Assembly (NCBI RefSeq): GCF_049275935.1
Contig: NZ_CP184830.1
Location: 3,038,001 to 3,102,000 of the forward strand
Direction of reading: 5' to 3'
Length of the DNA stretch: 64,000 nt
DNA from: Endozoicomonas_A sp049275935
GTDB lineage: Bacteria; Pseudomonadota; Gammaproteobacteria; Pseudomonadales; Endozoicomonadaceae
Part shown: piece by piece, positions 51,558 through 62,800 of the stretch
Numbering within the stretch: position 1 is the stretch's first letter
How the letters are laid out: each line of letters begins with the position of its first letter
The notes under the pieces: generated by a model
Seen by the model: the letters and a program-made list of their open reading frames with translations, nothing else
Told to the model about the DNA's origin: nothing
Databases searched by the model: none
Translations under genes and position numbers: made by a program

Positions 51558-53737
51558 ACAGCCCTCATCCGGCCGGGAGATTGACTCGCAAGCTGATCAA
51601 GAATTTTTCGCTTTTCTCCTTTCATCAGTATCTCGCCATCATCCATAACCGCGATGGAATCAAGTAAACTCAATATGGCAAGCCGTTGTGTAAAAACAAT
51701 GATGGTTTTATCAGGTGCCAGTCGATTCAGGCGCTGTATCAGTTTTCTTTCCGAGTCTTGATCAAGGGCACTGGTGGGCTCGTCAAAGATCAGAATCTTA
51801 GGATCCCGGAGCAAAGCGCGAGCAAGTGCCACACACTGTCGTTGACCTCCGGAGAGCATTCTCCCCTGCTCGCCGCACTCTCGGTTCAAGCCGTCCGGGT
51901 GCGTCCCGGTAAATTCGATGACGCCTGCCATCTCTGCGGCTTTAAGAATCTGCGCATCGGTAGCATAAGGTGTACCCGTGGCGATATTATCGCGTATCGT
52001 TCCAGAAAACAGGGTCGGCAGTTGCTCAACTGAGCCTATCATCTTGCGCAGGTCACTTGGATCAAGTTGACGAATATCAATACCGTCGAGCTTAATGACA
52101 CCTTCGGTAGGCGTATAAAGTCCCATTAAGAGCCGAAGCAAAGTGGTTTTTCCGCAACCAATGCGACCAATTACCGCCAATCGACTTCCCGCAGGAATAT
52201 TAATGGACACTCTTTTGATAACAGGAACAGTTTGCTCAGGAAAGGTTAACGAAACATTTTCAAGCTGATAATGACCGTCAGTAAGGTCGCACTGAAGGTA
52301 CTGTTTTTCATCTTCCCGTTCGACAGGCATTGCCATAATACCGGCAATACCCTTGTAAGCTACTTTGGTTTGCCCCCATCGTGCGATTAAGCCTGCAACA
52401 TGGGTCATTGGAGAAATTACACGCCCTGTTAACATACTGGCCGCAATCAACCCACCCATGGTCAGATCATGGTTTGCAATTTTATACACACCAACAATGA
52501 GTACGGCAACCGTCGACATTTGCTGGATAAAGCCAGACGTACTCGTACCAAAGGTTGAATAAAGCCGGGAGCGATTGCTCCAGTACGAAGCTTCGCCAAT
52601 ATTCTGTTCCCACTTTCGCTGATTTAACCCCTCCATTCGATTACTCTTAACGGTTTCCAGGCCATTAAGGGTTTCAATCAGCAACCCATTCTTTACCGAG
52701 GATGCACCATAGCTATGAGAGATAGCCTCATCAACTGGTCGACGGATCAACAGTGTAATGACCAAAATAATAAAAATTGAAACCATCGGGACAATAACGA
52801 GGTAGCCACTAAATATATAAATTGCGATCAGGAAAATAATGACAAAAGGTATATCAACCAATGTGCTAAGTGTTGCAGAGGTAATAAAATCCCGAATACT
52901 CTCAAATTCACTCACCATTCTGGCAAATGAACCCACTGACCTGGGTCGGTGTTCTAATTTCAAAGCCTGAACATGAGCAAAAATTCTGGATGAAAGAATG
53001 ACATCCGACTTTCTCCCTGCAACATCCAGGAAAAAGGTCCGAATCAATTTAAGCAAAAGATCGAAGAAAAAAATAATGGCGACGCCAATTGAAAATGCCC
53101 ACAAGGTATCAAAAGCTGAGTCAGGGACGACCCGGTCATAGATATTTCGGACATAAAAGGGGGTGGCGAGTACAAATAAACTAATAACAACAGAGGCAAT
53201 GATCACATCACGATAAATTGGGAAAGACAGTCGCAAGGTGTCCCAAAACCAATGTTTGCCCGCCTCACCGGTTATCAGGCGGCGGCCTTTATCAAATTTA
53301 TACTCACGCTTAATAAAAAAACAGAACCCTGTGTACAGCAGACGCAGCTCATCAAGGTGCATTTCAGCCTTGCCCAGACCTGCTTCCGGGCGAATAATTG
53401 TGGCTTCGTCAGCTGTAATGTCGAGCTTGGTCAGCACGCAGGCATTGCCATTGTGAAGCAACAAAATAGCTGGCAAGACTTCGGGAAGTATTGTGTCGAG
53501 TTCACGATTCAATAAGCGCGCAGACAAACTGGCTCGTTCAGCCGCCAGTGGTAACAGAGCAAGGGTGAGTTTATTCTCAATCAAAGGCAAGCCTGCACTT
53601 AAGGCAGTCGCCGTACTTGGTTTATCATACAACTTAGTCACGATAACCAGGCTATCGAGCAAGGCATCAAAGTGTGTCCGCTCGGGAGATCCTGTATCCC
53701 ATCGATCAGTGGCTTCAGTGTTGCTCTGATCTGTCAT
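51554..53737 (-). CDS. lapB: Type I secretion ABC exporter of a Lap-type system
   Basis: 727 aa. The N-terminal domain (about 20-150) has the shape of a C39 peptidase but lacks the catalytic Cys, so it is a peptidase-like substrate-docking domain, as in exporters of RTX or giant adhesins. Six membrane helices follow. The ATPase domain has Walker A GRIGCGKTTLLRLLMG, signature LSGGQRQCVALARALL and Walker B KILIFDEPTSALD. It drives export of the adhesin encoded 68 bp upstream. Confidence 0.94.
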   Translation of the reverse strand: MTDQSNTEATDRWDTGSPERTHFDALLDSLVIVTKLYDKPSTATALSAGLPLIENKLTLALLPLAAERASLSARLLNRELDTILPEVLPAILLLHNGNACVLTKLDITADEATIIRPEAGLGKAEMHLDELRLLYTGFCFFIKREYKFDKGRRLITGEAGKHWFWDTLRLSFPIYRDVIIASVVISLFVLATPFYVRNIYDRVVPDSAFDTLWAFSIGVAIIFFFDLLLKLIRTFFLDVAGRKSDVILSSRIFAHVQALKLEHRPRSVGSFARMVSEFESIRDFITSATLSTLVDIPFVIIFLIAIYIFSGYLVIVPMVSIFIILVITLLIRRPVDEAISHSYGASSVKNGLLIETLNGLETVKSNRMEGLNQRKWEQNIGEASYWSNRSRLYSTFGTSTSGFIQQMSTVAVLIVGVYKIANHDLTMGGLIAASMLTGRVISPMTHVAGLIARWGQTKVAYKGIAGIMAMPVEREDEKQYLQCDLTDGHYQLENVSLTFPEQTVPVIKRVSINIPAGSRLAVIGRIGCGKTTLLRLLMGLYTPTEGVIKLDGIDIRQLDPSDLRKMIGSVEQLPTLFSGTIRDNIATGTPYATDAQILKAAEMAGVIEFTGTHPDGLNRECGEQGRMLSGGQRQCVALARALLRDPKILIFDEPTSALDQDSERKLIQRLNRLAPDKTIIVFTQRLAILSLLDSIAVMDDGEILMKGEKRKILDQLASQSPGRMRAV

Positions 53738-53805
53738 CTATTCTCCCAAACATTGAGTTTTGGAACGGTTCTTGTCTGCGTTTGCACCGATTGTCAGTTG
53801 TGTCG

Positions 53806-56800
53806 TTAAATCGGTGGAAAGGAATTATCATCCGGCTTTGGTACCAGATTCTCTATGTGAAAGCTTGAACTCCCTGAGGTTGCATCATCGTGGGTAGTCT
53901 CTGTGTTACTGCTTGCCAAGGGTTTTTCATCAGTCGGCTGTGATGGTTCGCTTTTTAGCTCATTGGAAATGGTTTGTTCTCCAGCGTTCTCGCTTTGTTG
54001 TTCATTGAGATGTTGCTCAACCTGACGCCGTAAAGAGCCCTCGGCTTCATTTTCGGTAGCTGCTTCAAGAACGACCTCGGCACGTATGATCCGGGCATTG
54101 TCGATATCACCCTGAGTACGGGGTTGATTTTGATCACGCAGCGCCTCCAGATTGACTTGAGGTTCATTATCAGAAAGGCTTACCTGTATAGGTCCTTCAG
54201 TTGCCTGTCTATCATGTTGAACGTTAATGTCGGCGCTTTCACTCCCCGGAGCCTGCTCATGGCTTGAAATCGGCGGTGCTGGTAAAGGCTGGGTCGGATC
54301 CATTATCAACGGCGCAGAATGTTCACTGACCGTATCACCTCCTGCACCGGAGGTTGTTACGACTAGCCGGATATTCATATTTTGCGCATTCCCACCTGGT
54401 AACAGTGCAGTCAAGTCGGTGGTTGTCCAGTTTTGAACATCGACATGTTCTGTCATTTGGGTAATTGTGTGAGCGTGACCATGGCCATCACTTAATACCG
54501 TTCCGACATTAAAACCTGTGAGTTCAATCTTGCTGATACGGTCTTGCGGATCAGCAGGTGGTGTTATCTTTGGGTGTAAATGCAATAGTGCAGAGCTATT
54601 GGGAGTAGCGATATCCGTATCGACTGACACCTTCTGTTCGGTCAATGCTCCGACCTGTGATAACTGATGATGACCTGTCACATCGACAAGCATGCCAGAA
54701 TAGTCTGCCTGTATATCAAAAACCAGGCCTGCATTTTTTGATATTACTTTGCCCAGGGGAGAATGAGTCAGCAGAGTTTTGTCAACATCAACATTGGCAG
54801 CCATCGATACACTGAATATCTGACCATGATAGGCATCGTTAGGGTTAAATCCATGGTTTCCTGTGGCAGCAGGTCCGGACTCTTCTGCATAATGATCCTG
54901 GTCCTGGGCAAGAGCAAAAACGCCGTGCCCCGGGATCTGGTAGCCTGTTGCAATGTGGTCATGACTGTAAGCGCTCTGGCCATCGACAAGAACATCCAGG
55001 TGACCGGTCACTGAGTCCCATAATAATGAGTAGCGATGGCTATTTCCGTCAGTTGTATCAATGCCGGTAGCGTATTCATGGTGACCTATTCCAATGGTCA
55101 GGTTATCTGGTCTCCAGACATAAAACTCATTTGGATCTGCCGGGACGCCATAACTCAGAAACGTAGCGCCGTGATGAGCACTTGTGGCAACTTGCTGACT
55201 ACCGATAATGTTAAACTCAACGGCCAACTTTGTAATAGGGTCTGGTGTATCAAGCTGGCCCTGGTTCAGAACCCCCCCGGTTCCCGCACTGCTAAAGGTC
55301 ATAACTTTTTGCTCAGCGGAAAAACTTAAAGCAACTGATGCTGCATCAGTTACAGAGTTGGCCATGACCGAAACAGCTTGGGGAGGAGAGGTAACAGAGT
55401 GGGTGCCATCAGTCGTCGTCGCAGTGACGTATAACGGCATGGAGCCCTGATAATTCGTTGGAGGTGTTAAAGTCAACGATGAGACATCGCTCGCATTTAC
55501 TACCCACCCACCGGAACCATCGCTATGACCTGATGAAAACTGAGTACCGGCTAAAAAACCTGTGAGGGTAATGCTTTCCAGGGTATCACCGTGTGATGCA
55601 ATAACCAGGTTTAGTGCGATGGCCTTATCTTCATCTCCTGCAGGTGGGGCACTGGTTGAAATGGCAGCGGCATCAACAACACTCGAAACACTGATGTTGC
55701 CAGTTGCTATGGCTGAATCTGCCGTACCATCGTTAACGGTATAAGTAAAATGTACATCGCCGTTAAAATTGGCGGCAGGGGTGAATACCAAATTGGGGAT
55801 AGCACCGGTCACTATATTTTGGCCGACAGTCACATCTGCACCATTTAACTGGAATTTGCCCTCATTGGCTGCAGGCAACCGGGTGATGGTGACATGATCC
55901 AAAACTGCACCCGCATCCACATCCTGAAAGCCAAAGTCACTGGCACTGAAGGTATAGGCTGTGTCTTCAGTACCACTTAGAGGAACCGTTGCAACCGTGG
56001 GTTCATCATTGCTACCCGTGATGGTGATATGAACCGTTTGAGTATTGCCATCACTGGCCGTAAATGTGTAAGAGTCTGCGGCCTGGCGCTTGCTGGCATC
56101 CGGAGCAGACGGGTTTAGTTCCTGCACCTTGCTCTGGTCAAGCAGATAGGTCCACAAGCCATTAATCATGGTGAAATGACCATAGGTTGTTGCAGTGGGC
56201 GACACATTGTGGAAAACCGGATTATCACCAGCATCAACATCACTAACAGTGAGCATGCCTCTGACATTAGTGATATCACCGATGTCACCTTCGGCAACAG
56301 TGGCAACAAGGTTTCCGGATATTATCGAAGGATGATCAATAGCAGCCAGATTCATTGAAGCCGTCTGGGTGACAGAGGACTGATGCTCGTCCTTGACCTC
56401 ATAGCTAAATTGCACCGGGCCGTTGTAATTTACAGTCGGGATGAAGGTGTATGTGCCGTTATAATTATCAGTAATACGACCATGGTCTGCTGACAGCTTA
56501 TGAATACTAAGCTGAGCACGGTGATCCACATCAGTGGCGTGAGCCAGAAGGTCAGAAGCCTTTATGATAACCACCTGATCCTCTGTACCCGGAGGCAACA
56601 CTACTGTTGAAGAGAGTGTTGGTGCGTCATTGGTGCCGCTAACCGTCATCATCAAGGCTTTAGTGTCAGTAGCGCCACTACCGTCAGTCACCATGACCGG
56701 GATCACGATTCTTTGCGTATCGCCTTGAGCTAGACCATCGTAGGCCGGATCGGCCGGGTCGAAAGAATAGTTGCCATCGGCATTCAATGTAAACCCTGGC

Positions 56801-59800
56801 ACTTTCATAGTGCTGGAGTAAGTTGCAGTGTCGCCCGTATCGATATCGGTGGAAGTAATGCTTCCCGTGGTCGGCTGGCTGTCACCTTCTATTGCAGAGG
56901 CGGGGGAAATGGCGTTCAGTACAGGGCCATCGTTAGAACCGTTAACGGTGATAACAATATTATGGGTTGTGCCATCCGCACTCTGAATCTCGATTGTGTC
57001 GGTCAGGCTGTTAGTGGTCGTTGCGCCAGCCCCCAGTGCCTGAACGTCGGCATGGGTCTCGTCCAGGTTATAAGCCCAATGACCATTAGCATCAAGATTT
57101 AAGTTGCCATGGGTTGCAGCGTAGTTACCTGCCTGGAAGTGATCCTGCCCTGCATCCTTATCGCTGATACTCAGATTACCAGTGACTTGTAATAAAGAAT
57201 CCTCGGTGACGCTACCGGACTCTGCTCCAGCAATCACCGCAGCATCCGATTGACCATGCACAGTAATGACCAGATTCCGGGTATCAGTAGCTCCATGTTG
57301 ATCCGTAGCCGTAATGGGGATAGTCACTGTTTTATCCTGACCGGCCGCAAGAGACTGGTAGGCAGCATGGCCCGGATCAAAAGTATATTGACCATCCCTG
57401 CTGAGCATGAAGCCATCAACCGGAGTAGCGATTGAATAAGCGACGGATGCATAGTTATCCGGATCTTTTGACGTGATCTGTCCGCTAAGTGGGCTGTCGT
57501 CTTCCGTCGCGCTTTGTGCCTGTATCTGATCAAGCACGGGGGCGTCGTTGGTGCCGCTAACCGTCATCATCAAGGCTTTAGTATCAGTAGCACCACTTCC
57601 GTCAGCCACCGTGACCGGGATCACGATTCTTTGCGTATCGCCTTGAGCTAAACCATTGTAGGTCGGATCGGCTGGGTCGAAAGAATAGCTGCCATCGGTC
57701 TTCAGCGTGAACCCTGCCACTGTCGCTGTGGTGGAGTAAGTTGCAGTGTCACCCGTATCGACATCAGCGGAAGTAATGCTTCCCGTGGTCGGCTTGCTGT
57801 CACCTTCTATTGCAGAAGCGGCAGAAATGGCATTCAGTACCGGGCCATCGTTAGAACCGTTAATGGTGATAACAATATTATGTGTTGTGCCGTCAGCACT
57901 CTGAATCTGGATTGTATCTGTCAGGCTGTTGGTGGTCGTTGTGCCAGCCCCCAGCGCCTGTACATCGGCATGGGAATTATCCAGGTTGTAAGCCCAATGA
58001 CCATTAGCATTAAGGTCAAGGTTGCCATGAGTCGCAGTGTAGTTAGCCGTCTGAAACTGATCCTCCCCGGCATCTTTATCGGTAATACTCAGGATACCAG
58101 TGACTTGTAATGAAGAATCCTCGGTGACGCTACCGGAGTCTGCTCCAGCAATCACCGCAGCATCCGGTTGACCATGTACAGTAATGACCAGATTCCGGGT
58201 ATCAGTGGCTCCATGTTGATCCGTAGCCGTAATGGGGATAGTCAGCGTTTTATCCTGACCGGCCGCAATGGACTGGAACGCGGCATGGCCCGGATCAAAA
58301 GTATATTGACCATCCCTGCTGAGCGTGAAGCCATCAACCGGAGTAGCGACTGAATAAGCGACGGATGCATGGTTATCCGGGTCCTGTGAAGTGACTTGCC
58401 CGCTAACTTGACTGTCATCTTCCGTCGCGTTTTGTGCCTGTATCTGATCAAGCACAGGGGCGTCGTTGGTACCGCTAACCGTCATCACCAAGGCTTTAGT
58501 ATCAGTAACGCCAAGACCGTCGGTCACCGTGACCGGGATCACGATTTTTTGTGTATCGCCCTGAGCTAAACCATCGTAGGCCGGATCGGCTGGGTCGAAA
58601 GAGTAGGTGCCATCGGCATTCAGTGTAAACCCTGGCACCGTCATAGTGGTGGAGCAAGTTGCAGTGTCGCCTGTATCGACATCAGTGGAAGTAATGCTTC
58701 CCGTAGTCAGCTGGCTGTCACCTTCTGTTGCAGAGGCGGCGGAAATGGCATTCAGTACCGGGCCATCGTTAGAACCGTTAATAGTGATAACAATATCATG
58801 TGTTGTGCCGTCAGCACTCTGAATCAGGATACTATCGGTCAGGCTGTTGGTGGTCGTTGTGCCAGCCCCCAACGCTTGAACGTCGGCATGGGTGTTATCC
58901 AGGTTGTAAGCCCAGTGACCATTGCCATCAAGATGTAGTGTGCCATGGGTTGCTGTGTAGTTACCCGCCTGGAAGTAATCCTGCCCTGCATCGTTATCGG
59001 TAATACTCAGGATGCCAGTGACTTGTAATGAAGAATCCTCGGTGACACTGCCGGAGTCTGCTCCGGCAATCACCGCAGCATTGGATTGACCGTGTACGAT
59101 AATGACCAGGTTCCGGGTATCGCTGGCCCCGTGTTGATCCGTAACCGTAATGGGGATAGTCAGCGTTTGATCCTGACCGGCCGCAAGTGACTGGTAGGCA
59201 GCATGGCCCGGATCAAAAGTATATTGACCATCCCTGCTGAGCATGAAGCCATCAACCGGAGTAGTGATTGAATAAACGACGGATGCATGGCTATCCGGGT
59301 CTTGTGAAGTGATCTGTCCGTTAAGTTGACTGCCGTTTTCGGTCGCGCTTTGTGCCTGTATCTGATCAAGTACAGGGGCGTCGTTGGTACCGCTAAGCGT
59401 CATCACCAAGGCTTTAGTATCAGTAGCGCCACCGCCGTCGGTCACCGTGACGGGGATCACGATTCTTTGCGTATCGCCTTGAGCTAGACCATCGTAGGCC
59501 GGATCGGCTGGGTCGAAAGAGTAGGTGCCATTGGCATTCAGTGTAAACCCTGCCACCGTCGTAGTGGTTGAGTAAGTTGCAGTGTCGCCCGCATCGACAT
59601 CGGCGGAAGTAATGCTTCCCGTAGTCAGCTGGCTGTCACCTTCTGTTGCAGAGGCGGCGGAAATGGCATTCAGAACCGGGCCATCGTTAGAGCCGTTAAT
59701 GGTGATAACAATATTATGGGTTGTGCCATCCGCACTCTGAATCTGAATGGTATCGGTCAGGCTGTTGGTGGTTGTTGCGCCAGCCCCCAGCGCCTGAACG

Positions 59801-62800
59801 TTGGCGTGGGTGTTATCCAGGCTGTAAGCCCAGTGACCATTGGCATCAAGATGTAAGTTGCCATGGGTTGCTGTGAAGTTACCTGCCTGGAAGTGATCCT
59901 GCCCTGCATCCTTATCGGTGATACTCAGGCTACCAGTGACTTGTAGGTAAGAATCCTCGGTGACGCTACCGGCGTCTGCTCCGGCAATCACCGCAGCGTC
60001 CGATTGACCGTGCACAGTAATGACCAGATTCCGGGTATCAGTGGCTCCATGTTGATCCGAAGCCGTAATGGGGATAGTCACCGTTTTATCCTGACCGGCC
60101 GCAAGGGACTGGTAGGCAGCATGGCCCGGATCAAAAGTATATTGACCATCCCTGTTAAGCGTGAAGCCATCAACCGGAGTAGCGATTGAATAAGCGACGG
60201 ATGCATGGTTATCCGGGTCTTGAGAAGTGATCTGCCCGCCAAGCTGGCTGCCATCTTCTGTCGCGCTTTGCGCCTGTATCTGATCAAGTACGGGGGCGTC
60301 GTTGGTACCGCTAACCGTCATCACCAAGGCTTTAGTATCAGTAGCGCCACTACCGTCAGTCACCGTGACGGGGATCACGATTCTTTGCGCATCGCCCTGA
60401 GCTAAACCATCGTAGGCCGGATCGGTTGGGTCGAAAGAATAGGTGCCATCGGCATTCAATGTAAACCCTGCCAGCGCCGCAGTGGTGGAGTAGGTTGCAG
60501 TGTCGCCCGTATCGACATCAGCGGAAGTAATGCTTCCCGTGGTCGGCTGGCTGTCACCTTCTGCTGCAAAGGCGGCAGAAATGGCATTCAGGACCGGGCC
60601 ATCGTTAGAGCCGTTAATGGTGATAACAACATTATGGGTTGTGCCATCCGCACTCTGAATCTGAATGGTATCGGTCAGGCTGTTGGTGGTCGTTGCGCCA
60701 GCGCCCAGCGCCTGAACGTCGGCGTGGGTGTTATCCAGGTTGTAAGCCCAGTGACCATTAGCATTAAGGTTCAAGGTGCCATGGGTTGCTTTATAGTTAC
60801 CCGTCTGGAAGTGATCCTGCCCTGCATCCTTATCGGTGATACTCAGATTACCAGTGACTTGTAATGAAGAATCCTCGGTGACGCTACCGGAGTCTGTTCC
60901 AGCAATCACCGCAGCATCCGATTGACCATGTACGGTAATGACCAGATTCCGGGTATCTTTGGCCCCATGTTGATCCGTAGCCGTAACGGGGATAGTCAAC
61001 GTTTTATCCTGACCGACCGCAAGGGACTGGTAGGCAGCATGGCCCGGATCAAAAGTATATTGACCATCGCTGCCGAGCATGAAACCATCAACCGGAGTAG
61101 CGATTGAATAAGCGACGGATGCATGGTTATCCGGGTCTTGTGAAGTGACTTGCGCGCTAAGCTGGCTACCATCTTCCGAAGCGCTTTGCGCCTGTATTTG
61201 ATCAAGCACGGGGGCGTCGTTGGTACCGCTAACGGTTATTACCAGGGCTTTAGTATCTGTAGCGGCACTTCCGTCAGTCACCGTGACCGGGATCACGATT
61301 GTTTGCGTATCGCCTTGAGCTAGACCATTGTAGGTCGGATCGGCTGGGTCGAAAGAATAGGTGCCATCGGCCTTCAGCATGAACCCTGCCACTGTCGCTG
61401 TGGTGGAGTAAGTTGCAGTGTCACCCGTATCAACATCGGCGGAAGTAATGCTTCCCGTGGTCGGCTGGCTGCCACCCTCTGTTGCAGAGGCGGCGGAAAT
61501 GGCATTCAGTACCGGGCCATCGTTAGAACCGTTAATGGTGATAACAATATTATGGGTTGTGCCATCAGCACTCTGAATCTGAATCCTGTCGGTCAGGCTG
61601 TTGGTGGTCGTGGTGCCGACCCCCAGTGCCTGAACGTCGGCATGGGCGTTATCCAGATTGTAAGCCCACTGACCATTAGCATTAAGGTTCAAGTTGCCAT
61701 GGGTTGCTTTGTAGTTACCCGTCTGGAAGTGATCCTGCCCTGCATCCTTATCGGTGATACTCAGATTACCAGTGACTTGTAATGAAGAATCCTCGGTGAC
61801 GCTACCGAAGTCTGCTCCAGCAATCACCGCAGCATCCGATTGGCCATGTACAGTAATGACCAGATTCTGTGTGTCGGTGGCTCCATGTTGATCCGTAACG
61901 GTAATAGGGATACTCAGCGTTTTATCCTGACTGGCCGCAAGGGACTGGTAAGCAGCATGGCCCGGATCAAAAGTATATTGACCATCCCTGTTAAGCGTGA
62001 AGCCATCAACCGGAGTAGCGACTGAATAAGCGACGGATGCGTGGTTATCCGGGTCTTGCGAAGTGATCTGCCCGCTAAGTTGACTGCCATCTTCCGTTGC
62101 GCTTTGTGCCTGTATCTGATCAAGCACGGGGGCGTCGTTGGTACCGCTAACCGTCATCAACAAGGCTTTAGTATCTGTAGCGCCATTACCGTCAGTCACC
62201 GTGACCGGGATCACGATTCTTTGCGTATTGCCTTGAGCTAAACCATCGTAGGCCGGATCGGCTGGGTCGAAAGAATAGGTACCATCGGCCTTCAGCGTAA
62301 ACCCTGCCGCCGTCGCTGTGGTGGAGTAAGTGGCAGTGTCGTCCGTATCAACATCGACGGAAGTAATGCTTCCCGTGGTTGCCTGACTGGCACCTTCTGT
62401 TGCAGAGGCGGCGGAAATGGCGTTCAGCACCGGGCCATCGTTAGAACCGTTAACGGTGATAACAATGTCATGCGTTGTGCCATCTGCACTCTGAATCTGG
62501 ATTGTATCGGTCAGGCTGTTGGTGGTCGTTGTGCCAGCCCCCAGCGCCTGAACGTTGGCATGGGCATTATCCAGATTATAAGCCCAGTGACCATTAGCGT
62601 TGAGGTTTAAGTTGCCACAGGTTGCTGTGTAGATACCTGCCTGGAAGTGATCCTGCCCTGCATCCTTATCGGTGATACTCAGGCTACCAGTGACTTGTAA
62701 TGAAGAGTCCTCGGTGACACTACCGGAGTCTGCTCCAGCAATCACCGCAGCATTGGATTGACCGTGTACGGTAATGACCAGATTCCGGGTATCGGTGGCT

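Noticed and set aside
53806..54230. RTX nonapeptide repeats at the adhesin C-terminus
   Set aside because: Looked for GGxGxDxxx runs because of the type I secretion genes; none are present, only an acidic Glu/Gln/Ser-rich tail.
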